NCBI GenBank assembly: GCA_028712845.1
Contig: JAQTPO010000050.1
Coordinates: 1 to 12,571 of the forward strand
Source of the DNA: Dehalococcoidales bacterium
Lineage (GTDB): Bacteria; Chloroflexota; Dehalococcoidia; Dehalococcoidales; Fen-1064
DNA length: 12,571 nt
Reading direction: 5' to 3'
Notes under the pieces: model-generated
The model's database searches: none
What the model saw: the letters and a program-made list of their open reading frames with translations, nothing else
Told to the model about the DNA's origin: nothing
Program-made: the position numbers and the translations under genes
Shown: positions 7,111-12,571 of the stretch, in pieces
Numbering within the stretch: position 1 is the first letter of the stretch
How the letters are laid out: each line of letters opens with the position of its first letter

Positions 7111-9624
7111 CTAAAAGGCGGTCCTAAACTCCGGTAGGTCAGCTTCAGATGTGATGACTCCTTCTACTAGCAGGTCTGCAACTTCGTCATCAGAAAACCC
7201 AAGGAGTTCCTTGTAAACATACGCATTGTGTTGACCAAGGCAAGGACTGGTAAATTGGTGGTCGGGTGTCTTTGATAGGCTGAAAGGTGGGCCCTGGTGA
7301 GCATGTATACCCAATACCGGGTGGTCAAGGTAGCGCCAAAAGCCAAGGTGTTTTAGTTGCGGGTCTTCGTAGAGCTCTTTTAGTGTCTTCACTATACCAG
7401 CAGAGATGCCCCTTTCTTGCATTCGACTTACTATATCTGTTGGGGTTAAATTAAGTGTCAGCTCGCTGACTAGTCTATCGAGTTCCTCCTCATTTTTCTT
7501 TCTGCCGAGGAACGTGTCGAACCGAGTCTCTTTCGCCCATTGTGGATTGCCGAAAACATCACAGAACCCCCTCCACTCCTTGTCAGTAAACACAGCTACT
7601 GCACACCATCGGTCATTACCACGGCATGGATAGACACCATGAGGTACCGCATATGGATAATGATTCCCGTCGCGCTGCATTATCTTCTTGTTTGCTAAGT
7701 AGTCCATTACTGGTGGCGCAAAGAAATGAACACCGGCTTCAACCTGGGATTGATCTATGTAAAGCCCTTTTTCCGTCCTTCTTCGGTAGTCTAGGGCAGC
7801 CATGATAGAAGTCACTAAAAAAGGAGGGCTAATAAAATCGGTATGAGGCATTGAATTGGTCGCTGTTGGCTGATCAGGCCAACCGATCATATTAGTAATA
7901 CCAGCTTGGGCAGTAGCCATTTGTCCATAGCCTGAGGTTCCAGAAATAGGTCCATATTGACCATATAAGGAAGAACTGGCGTAGATAATTTCTGGTTTTT
8001 CTTTTCTTATCGTTTCATAGTCCAAGCCTAATTTTTTCATTGTTCCCGGTGTGAAACTTTCAAGCACCACATCAGCCCATTTCATTAGTTTGATAGCAAT
8101 CTCTTTGCCCTTAGGCTTTTCTATGTTAAGACTCATTCCGTATTTACTTGTATTATACAAAGAAAAAAGGCTGCTGCGGTCAATGCCGGGTATATTGTCT
8201 TTATAGGGCCCCCCGACTCTTTGGGTCTCAGGTCTGGTATGGCTCTCTACACGAACTACCGTAGCACCATAGTCAGCGAGATAACGCGCTGCTAACGGAC
8301 CCACTATTGACCAGCTAAAGTCTGCTACCTTGATTCCTTCGAGGGCTTGTTTATGCTCTAAGCTGTGTTGGATTTTATAGTTCAGTGGTTGCGTTTTACG
8401 GTTCGCCAGATCTGCGGATATTTCTTCATTATGCTCGCCGATTAGGGGAGGTCGCCGCCTGTAAGTGATTGGGTTCTCTGTGAGTTTAAGAAACGGACCA
8501 GGGTAAGTTACACTCGTGTTAAGTTCAGGATGGGGTACCTTTACCCAGAAATCACGCGTTTGAAGTTGTGGATTTTCATAAACATCTCTGGCATCAGCAA
8601 ATGGGGCAAGAAGGATGCGCCTTCTCAAAGCTTCCTCATACAGTTCCTTCTTCGTCTTAGTCAGCAGGAATTGATGAACCTCTCCCTCAATACGGTCGAT
8701 AACGTCTTGCGTGATGGTGGTAGCATCATATCCCCATATCCAATCAAACTTTTTAAGCCAATCGGAAGCCATACCATTTTCACTCATGTATTTCACGAGA
8801 TTAATGCTGGAGGTATGGTGTACGACACTAGCGCCTCCTTGTAGACCAATATAAACCTCGCCATCCTTGCAGTTATAGACGGCGTTCATGCCTGGTTCAG
8901 CATTGGGTAAACGAACTTGTCCTCCTGTTCTTGGAGCTCTTTCAATCTTTTGGAATTCCCACCAACGGGGCATGCTGTACAAAGCTAAGACTACGCATTG
9001 CTGAGCTGAGACTACTACATGCTGTCCTTCCCCTGTCGTTTCCCTGTACCAGTGAGCTATCATTGATGCCGCAGCAGCGTAGTTACCTGCGTGCTGAGAA
9101 GCTTGAGGATAAGTTACCGATACCGGCGGTCGGTCAGCTACACCGGTTGCACCCAAGAACCCACCCATTGCCCAGATAGTAAGATCAGATGCCTTATAAC
9201 GGGAGTATGGGCCTCTCGATCCAAATGGAGTGATGGAAGTCACAATAAGACGGGGATTTATCTCCCTCAAAGCTTCATAGTTTAAGCCTAGTCCTTCCAA
9301 ATACCCTGGTTCAAAGGATTCTATAACGAAATCCGAGCTTTTTACTAGCCTTCTAAACAATTCTTTGCCATTAGCTGTCTCAATATCTAAATTAAAGCTC
9401 CTCTTGTTAGTATTAAGGGCAAACCAAAACAGACTGTTTTGTGAGTCTGGCCTATTTTGATAGAAAGGGCCAATATTTCTACTAGGGCTACCTCCATGAG
9501 GTTCGATCTTGATCACATCAGCTCCCAGGTCACCCAGAACTTTTCCCGCTAATAAATATCCTCCTTCGGTAAGATCCAACACCCTGTATGGTTCTAAAAG
9601 GGATTGCGGCTCATGGACTATCAT
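7111..9624 (-). CDS. Fused two-domain CaiB/BaiF CoA-transferase
   Basis: The product has 837 residues, twice the family length. It starts at ATG 9624, 9-10 bases after GGAGGT; the in-frame TTG at 9642 overlaps the ribosome binding site and is rejected. Domain 1 (about 10-400) runs from YRVLDLTEGGYLLAGKVLGDLGADVIKIE to PPLIGEHNEEI and resembles the protein of 373-1623, sharing LNTNKRS and TSITPFG-x2-GPYS. A linker of about 25 residues follows. Domain 2 (about 428-837) runs from LEGIKVADFSWSIVGP to CLGQHNAYVYKELLGFSDDE and resembles the protein of 1647-2858. The catalytic Asp is present in domain 2 (D596, TDFIS) but is Ser in domain 1 (S176, ASQHAG). Both lie exactly 21 residues before the TGEGQ/TEKGL block, so the comparison needs no gap. 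Domain 1 is probably structural or substrate-binding. The gene is 126 bp after the crotonase gene. Confidence 0.95.
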   Translation of the reverse strand: MIVHEPQSLLEPYRVLDLTEGGYLLAGKVLGDLGADVIKIEPHGGSPSRNIGPFYQNRPDSQNSLFWFALNTNKRSFNLDIETANGKELFRRLVKSSDFVIESFEPGYLEGLGLNYEALREINPRLIVTSITPFGSRGPYSRYKASDLTIWAMGGFLGATGVADRPPVSVTYPQASQHAGNYAAAASMIAHWYRETTGEGQHVVVSAQQCVVLALYSMPRWWEFQKIERAPRTGGQVRLPNAEPGMNAVYNCKDGEVYIGLQGGASVVHHTSSINLVKYMSENGMASDWLKKFDWIWGYDATTITQDVIDRIEGEVHQFLLTKTKKELYEEALRRRILLAPFADARDVYENPQLQTRDFWVKVPHPELNTSVTYPGPFLKLTENPITYRRRPPLIGEHNEEISADLANRKTQPLNYKIQHSLEHKQALEGIKVADFSWSIVGPLAARYLADYGATVVRVESHTRPETQRVGGPYKDNIPGIDRSSLFSLYNTSKYGMSLNIEKPKGKEIAIKLMKWADVVLESFTPGTMKKLGLDYETIRKEKPEIIYASSSLYGQYGPISGTSGYGQMATAQAGITNMIGWPDQPTATNSMPHTDFISPPFLVTSIMAALDYRRRTEKGLYIDQSQVEAGVHFFAPPVMDYLANKKIMQRDGNHYPYAVPHGVYPCRGNDRWCAVAVFTDKEWRGFCDVFGNPQWAKETRFDTFLGRKKNEEELDRLVSELTLNLTPTDIVSRMQERGISAGIVKTLKELYEDPQLKHLGFWRYLDHPVLGIHAHQGPPFSLSKTPDHQFTSPCLGQHNAYVYKELLGFSDDEVADLLVEGVITSEADLPEFRTAF

Positions 9625-9638
9625 TGGTAACTTCACCT

Positions 9639-9708
9639 CCAAGTGTAAATAATATCCGAAAGGTTTGCACGTATAGTGGCTATCAAAAGCAACAAGGAGA
9701 ACACTTGG
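9639..9708 (-). promoter_or_regulatory. Inverted repeat that could pair with the ribosome binding site of the fused CaiB gene
   Basis: On the - strand, CCAAGTGT (9708-9701) is exactly complementary to ACACTTGG (9646-9639), with 54 bases between. The second arm runs into the GGAGGTG ribosome binding site of the fused CaiB gene, so pairing in the mRNA would cover its first bases. It may be a translational control element. An eight-base match over such a distance can also occur by chance. Confidence 0.25.
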
Positions 9709-9750
9709 CTAGCACCCCGACTCTAAGAATATCTTATTCGAAAAGAACTA

Positions 9751-10527
9751 TCATTTACCTTTGTAAATTGGAGCCCTCTTTTCAGTGAAGGCTCTATTCG
9801 CCTCTTCTCTATCCTGTGTTGAGAAAAGCGTAAATACGCGAAATTTGTCTGTTTGATCAAGTTGCTGAAGTGACTGTTCCACTGCCTCACAGATACAGTC
9901 CTTCGTGAACCTGACAACTAATGGTGACCATTGCGCTATAAGTCTTGCAGTTTCTTCAGCGCTTCTCATAAGCTGTTCATGGGGGACCACCTTGCTGACC
10001 ACGCCCATCGCTAATGCCTGCTGGGCATCAAAACTTTCACCCGTAAGTGTGTAGTACATAGCCTGCGTCTTGCCTGCTAGCGCAGCTAAACGGCGAGCCC
10101 CGCCACCAGCGGCATAAATACCCCAACGAACATGTTGCAGCCCGAACTGAGCCTTGTCAGAAGCGATGATGATGTCACAACATAAAGCTATTTCGAGCCC
10201 AGCTCCGTAGCAATAGCCATTGACTGCCGCGATGACGGGAATTTTTTGTCTTGGAAAGTAGTTGTTTGCGCCACTCTCTAGGTATTCTCCGACAGAGGCA
10301 GTGGAATGCACTTGAGGGTCAGCTATATCAGCCCCCGCAGAGAATGCAGTTGTGCCACTCCCCGTTAGAATAACGACACGAACGTCTTGGTCGTTTAGAA
10401 TCGCTGTGAAGAGTGCATTGAGACGCCCCATGACTTCCATATTCACTGCGTTCCTCTTTTCTGGACGGTTGAGGGTAATATACGCCACCTTATCTTTTTT
10501 CTCATATAGCACTATGTCTCTCTGCAT
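9751..10527 (-). CDS. Enoyl-CoA hydratase/isomerase (crotonase) family protein
   Basis: The product has 258 residues, the usual length. It starts at ATG 10527, six bases after GGAGGT; the GTG two codons earlier is less likely. The crotonase N-terminus VAYITLNRPEKRNAVN leads to the first oxyanion-hole block AFSAGADI (61-68) and the second NGYCYGAGLEIALCCD (103-118), followed by AQFGLQHVRWG and a C-terminal TEKRAPIYKGK. In classical enoyl-CoA hydratase two glutamates (E144 and E164 of the rat mitochondrial enzyme) activate water. The first is present as E112. The second, 20 residues on, is H132. The protein may thus be an isomerase, hydrolase, lyase or altered hydratase acting on an acyl-CoA. 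It is the first gene of the - strand set, with about 80 bp of plain sequence between its start and the remnant at 10610. Confidence 0.93.
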   Translation of the reverse strand: MQRDIVLYEKKDKVAYITLNRPEKRNAVNMEVMGRLNALFTAILNDQDVRVVILTGSGTTAFSAGADIADPQVHSTASVGEYLESGANNYFPRQKIPVIAAVNGYCYGAGLEIALCCDIIIASDKAQFGLQHVRWGIYAAGGGARRLAALAGKTQAMYYTLTGESFDAQQALAMGVVSKVVPHEQLMRSAEETARLIAQWSPLVVRFTKDCICEAVEQSLQQLDQTDKFRVFTLFSTQDREEANRAFTEKRAPIYKGK

Positions 10528-10609
10528 AACCACACCTCCTTCTATTATTACTTTTTAAAGTTATCCAACCATTTTAGTGAGAGTCGTTTGACATGACGCA
10601 TTATCAATT

Positions 10610-10765
10610 CTACTTGCCTGTGGGAACTTCAGGATATAGTTGAGAGCCAGCTTTCATAAGGCGTTGCATATGGCGCATAGACGCAACCAACTTATTACTC
10701 TCCTTCTCGTAGAGTTGTGCATCATACCAATAATTGTTAGCAGTCAGCGAAATGGGACACTTTTC
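10610..10765 (-). pseudogene. Remnant of an unrecognised gene (C-terminal piece)
   Basis: A 51-codon open frame without a plausible start ends at TAG 10610-10612. Its product includes NNYWYDAQLYEKESNKL and a basic helix RHMQRLMKAG, then LYPEVPTGK. It looks protein-like but I do not recognise the family. Its upstream end abuts the transposase remnant, so it may be the tail of a gene cut by the element. It could also be a chance frame. Confidence 0.22.
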
Positions 10766-10777
10766 TTACCGAACACT

Positions 10778-11248
10778 TTAGCATAATCGGGCATTATGCG
10801 CAAACTCCCTGAGGCCTCGGTTGTAGTCTTTGCGATTATTAATTGTTTGTATTTGCACCTCCTTTCGGCGCTCCAGGATCTCCTCTCTCCTGCCATATAA
10901 GACATCGGCAGGCGTCACGTTGCCGAGTGCCTTGTGGTAACGATGGTAGTTGTAGTAGTCCACGAAGTCGGTGATAGCTCTCTCCAGCTGTCCGGGGAAT
11001 TCATAGGGGATCTGGTTCACTTCCCGTTTGATGGTCCGATGGTAACGCTCCAACTTACCGTTGGTCTGGGGATGGTAGGGAGCCGCCAGAATGTGCCTGA
11101 TACCTACCAGATGCAGATAGTCCTGAAAAGCCCATTTTACTTGACTTGAACCATGGTAACTAACAATTGCTGCACAGAGGGGATGAGCTGTTTCTTCGCA
11201 AATAGAAGTTCGGAATGTTCCCAAACTGGCTGGGGGAAGGCGGGGCAC
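10778..11248 (-). pseudogene. C-terminal remnant of a DDE transposase (rve integrase core, IS3/IS481-like)
   Basis: The open frame gives 156 residues. From about residue 35 it reads as the end of an rve-type transposase: WAFQDYLHLVGIRHILAAP, then HPQTNGKLERYHR with the last catalytic Glu at E67, DYYNYHRYHKALGN, TPADVLYGRR. Such proteins are usually 280-400 residues, so the N-terminal DNA-binding part and the first catalytic Asp are missing. The expected second motif (Ser-Asp-Asn-Gly) reads SYHG at 30-33, as if GAC became TAC and AAT became CAT, so that Asp is lost too. The first 28 residues do not look like transposase and may be flanking or out-of-frame DNA. It is very likely inactive. Confidence 0.8.
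11165..11231. repeat. Diverged 67-bp direct repeat, copy 1
   Basis: This segment aligns without gaps to 12422-12488, with 45 of 67 bases identical; its last 49 bases are the best kept (about 77%). The shared core includes TTTCTTC, CAAA and CGGAATG. On the - strand, one frame gives the similar peptides QFGNIPNFYLRRNS here and QYGSIPGFCLRRKS in the other copy, which suggests both derive from a coding or structured element. It lies at the upstream edge of the transposase remnant, 122 bp before the DegV gene. Confidence 0.55.
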
Positions 11249-11264
11249 GTTTTCTTTCCAGTGA

Positions 11265-11270
11265 TATAAT
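11265..11270 (+). promoter_or_regulatory. Candidate extended -10 promoter for the DegV gene
   Basis: TATAAT is preceded by TGA, giving the TGN-TATAAT extended -10 form that does not need a strong -35. It lies 83 bp before the DegV start and inside the edge of the decayed insertion sequence. No clear -35 is visible. Assignment rests on the motif alone. Confidence 0.35.
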
Positions 11271-11352
11271 TAAATAGGAGATTGGGTTATCTGTGCGCTC
11301 TTCTTTCCGAACATTTTCCATGAGACACATTAAATAAAAAGGATAGACTATA

Positions 11353-12222
11353 ATGAAAATCGTCGTAGATAGCGGCATTGACCTGTGTATGACTCCCGAG
11401 CAGATGTCTGAGATGGGTATTCACCAAGTGCCTTTAAGTGTCACATTTAATGGTAAAACCTATCGCGAGGGATTGGACATCACCCGTGATGAATTCTACT
11501 CTATGATTAGCAAGAGTAACAATTTTCCTTTAACGTCACAACCGTCACCCGGGACAATAGCTGGGACATATAAAGCACTGGCAGCTGTAGATCCTGATAT
11601 CTTATCCATACACATGTCTTCAGGCCTTAGTGGAACTTATCAAACTGCCATACTAGCTGCCAGTTTAGTACCTGAAGCAAGGGTTACCCATTTCGATACT
11701 AAAACCCTCTCAGTAGCCTCCGGTTGGCAAGTTATCGCCGCCGCTCGTGCTGTTAAACTCAACTGGAATACAGAGAAGATATTACCACTTATGAAATGTA
11801 TCGGCGACGCAGTTGATAGTATCTTTACACTCCAAGAATTACGTTATTTGGTACACGGAGGTCGCGTCAGTCACCTTAAGGGCTTGATGGCTTCAATTTT
11901 CAATATCAAACCCATAATAGGCGTGGAAAAAGTAAAGGGTACATATGTCCAAATGGGTCAGGCCAAGAATTTTGAACAAGCTATTGAGGGACTAGCAGGC
12001 ATAGTTTCGAAACGATGCGCATTAGGTTCGACAATACGCGCTCAGGTGGTACATGCCCAGAATCAGGAAGGTGCTAACATGCTGCAAAAAACGATGGAGC
12101 AGCTATTTACTTGCAAATGGTTGCCTGTGTGCTCAATCTCGCTAGTGCTTGGTGCCCATACCGGGCCAAGCATTGTTGGCATAGCTTATGCCCCTGAAGC
12201 GATAATGGCAGAAATCCTATAA
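11353..12222 (+). CDS. DegV family fatty-acid-binding protein
   Basis: The product has 289 residues, the usual length. An AAGGAT ribosome binding site lies about 9 bases before the ATG. The N-terminus KIVVDSGIDL is the first strand of the DegV fold. Ligand-site blocks are TSQPSPG (61-67), SSGLSGTYQTA (89-99), FDTKTLSVASG (114-124), ELRYLVHGGRVS (162-173), KPIIG (186-190) and GAHTGP (267-272). DegV proteins bind a long-chain fatty acid; the FakB members present it to the kinase FakA for acyl-phosphate formation and phospholipid synthesis. No FakA gene is in the window, so a FakB role is only a possibility. It stands alone on the + strand behind the transposase remnant and has no visible functional link to the CoA-transferase genes. 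Confidence 0.95.
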   Translation: MKIVVDSGIDLCMTPEQMSEMGIHQVPLSVTFNGKTYREGLDITRDEFYSMISKSNNFPLTSQPSPGTIAGTYKALAAVDPDILSIHMSSGLSGTYQTAILAASLVPEARVTHFDTKTLSVASGWQVIAAARAVKLNWNTEKILPLMKCIGDAVDSIFTLQELRYLVHGGRVSHLKGLMASIFNIKPIIGVEKVKGTYVQMGQAKNFEQAIEGLAGIVSKRCALGSTIRAQVVHAQNQEGANMLQKTMEQLFTCKWLPVCSISLVLGAHTGPSIVGIAYAPEAIMAEIL

Positions 12223-12340
12223 CTTCCAAAAAAGTGGTTGTTTGTGAGATCTAATAAACCAATCGTACATATGACTGGACAAATATCTCTATGTTTGTTC
12301 AATGATGACTAAATATTAAAAAGTAAAATAACCCAATTTT

Positions 12341-12397
12341 GTGGTACAGCTAACTGGTGAGTTTAAATTCAATCTAAAAGTCCTGTAGCTGTACAAC
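12341..12397. repeat. Inverted repeat, 12-bp arms
   Basis: GTGGTACAGCTA (12341-12352) and TAGCTGTACAAC (12386-12397) are complementary at 11 of 12 positions, nine of them in a row, around a 33-base loop. No T-run follows. It may be an element end, a protein-binding site or part of an RNA; nothing more can be said. Confidence 0.4.
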
Positions 12398-12421
12398 TTG
12401 TTCTAGCATATGGATATGAGC

Positions 12422-12488
12422 ATTTGCTGTATCTCTATAATTAGCTCTTTCTTCTCAAACAAAAGCCCGGAATGCTTCCATATTGGCA
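12422..12488. repeat. Diverged 67-bp direct repeat, copy 2
   Basis: This is the partner of 11165-11231 and lies beyond the DegV gene in the same orientation. Its - strand frame is broken by stops, so if the repeat was once coding this copy is decayed. It begins 24 bp after the inverted repeat at 12341-12397. Confidence 0.55.
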
Positions 12489-12514
12489 AATAGTAAGTTG
12501 GGACTTTAGCGAAT

Positions 12515-12571
12515 TTACTTCCAGAGGTCGTTCATCAGCTTGTCTAGGGATTTCTTTCGCTTGGTTGTGCC
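12515..12571 (-). CDS. Possible C-terminal end of a gene running in from the right edge
   Basis: On the - strand the frame is open from the window edge to TAA at 12515-12517. It gives 18 residues, lysine-rich and amphipathic (KRKKSLDKLMNDLWK). This would suit a protein C-terminus, but the length is too short for any family call and chance is a fair alternative. Confidence 0.2.
   Translation of the reverse strand, partial: GTTKRKKSLDKLMNDLWK

Larger units (their letters stand above)
10752..11328 (-). mobile_element. Probable decayed insertion sequence
   Basis: This stretch holds the transposase remnant. It is bracketed by two related motifs: ATGGGACAC at 10752-10760 and ATGAGACAC at 11320-11328. 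A 17-bp sequence also recurs in the same orientation (10763-10779 and 11301-11317, 15 of 17 identical, core CCGAACA). A 9-bp inverted match AATTGTTAG/CTAACAATT lies at 10732-10740 and 11160-11168. True element ends and a target duplication cannot be fixed from this copy. At about 580 bp it is less than half the size of a working element of this kind. Confidence 0.4.
12223..12571. other. Right-end stretch with no convincing gene
   Basis: These 349 bp after the DegV gene are AT-rich and frequently stopped in all frames. They hold a long inverted repeat, copy 2 of the 67-bp repeat and a short open frame at the edge, each listed separately. No intrinsic terminator with a clear stem and T-run follows the DegV stop. 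Confidence 0.6.

Noticed and set aside
11160..11378. 72-codon - strand frame opposite the DegV promoter region as an independent gene
   Set aside because: It overlaps the DegV start and the transposase frame and has no ribosome binding site. Only its end resembles the 67-bp repeat, so it is described there.
1..12571. CRISPR array, tRNA, rRNA or phage genes
   Set aside because: I saw no regularly spaced repeats, no cloverleaf-like tRNA sequence, no rRNA stretches and no structural phage proteins on either strand.

Overview
The window looks like accessory DNA from a bacterium, probably anaerobic, that specialises in acyl-CoA chemistry. It holds three genes for class III (CaiB/BaiF) CoA-transferases, an HpaB/4-hydroxybutyryl-CoA dehydratase-type flavoprotein, a short-chain dehydrogenase, a crotonase, a VOC-fold protein and remnants of two acyl-CoA carboxylases. 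Strong GGAGG-type ribosome binding sites, GTG starts and a DegV protein would fit Chloroflexota (Dehalococcoidia-like), Firmicutes or a sediment Desulfobacterota. The sequence does not decide between these, and no rRNA, tRNA or taxonomic marker gene is visible.

Layout. Positions 1-183 hold the end of an unrecognised gene. Positions 373-3087 on the + strand carry two adjacent CaiB/BaiF genes followed by a 59-codon stub of an FAD/NADPH oxidoreductase. At about 3087 this block meets, tail to tail, a stub of an acyl-CoA carboxylase carboxyltransferase on the - strand. Reading the - strand from 10527 down to 3054 gives: crotonase, an 837-aa fusion of two CaiB/BaiF domains, a second carboxyltransferase stub that runs in frame into an HpaB-family gene, SDR, VOC protein, first carboxyltransferase stub. 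Gaps of about 105-230 bp separate these genes, so they share a direction but are not tightly packed. Positions 10610-11330 hold remnants, including the C-terminal part of a DDE transposase. A DegV-family gene follows on the + strand (11353-12222). The right end holds repeats and no convincing gene.

How the genes may work together (inference): the CoA-transferases would activate an organic acid by moving CoA from another thioester. The HpaB-type flavoprotein, the crotonase and the SDR would then carry out dehydration/isomerisation, hydration or isomerisation, and oxidation of the acyl-CoA. The VOC protein could epimerise or otherwise handle an intermediate. The substrate cannot be named from sequence.

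The most notable points: (i) the same two-part CaiB system occurs twice, once as two genes and once as a fusion whose first domain has lost the catalytic Asp; (ii) a 5' carboxyltransferase stub is fused in frame to the HpaB gene, which nevertheless has its own ribosome binding site; (iii) the HpaB protein and the crotonase each lack a residue considered essential in their best-known relatives; (iv) three truncated gene starts and a transposase remnant point to repeated rearrangement.
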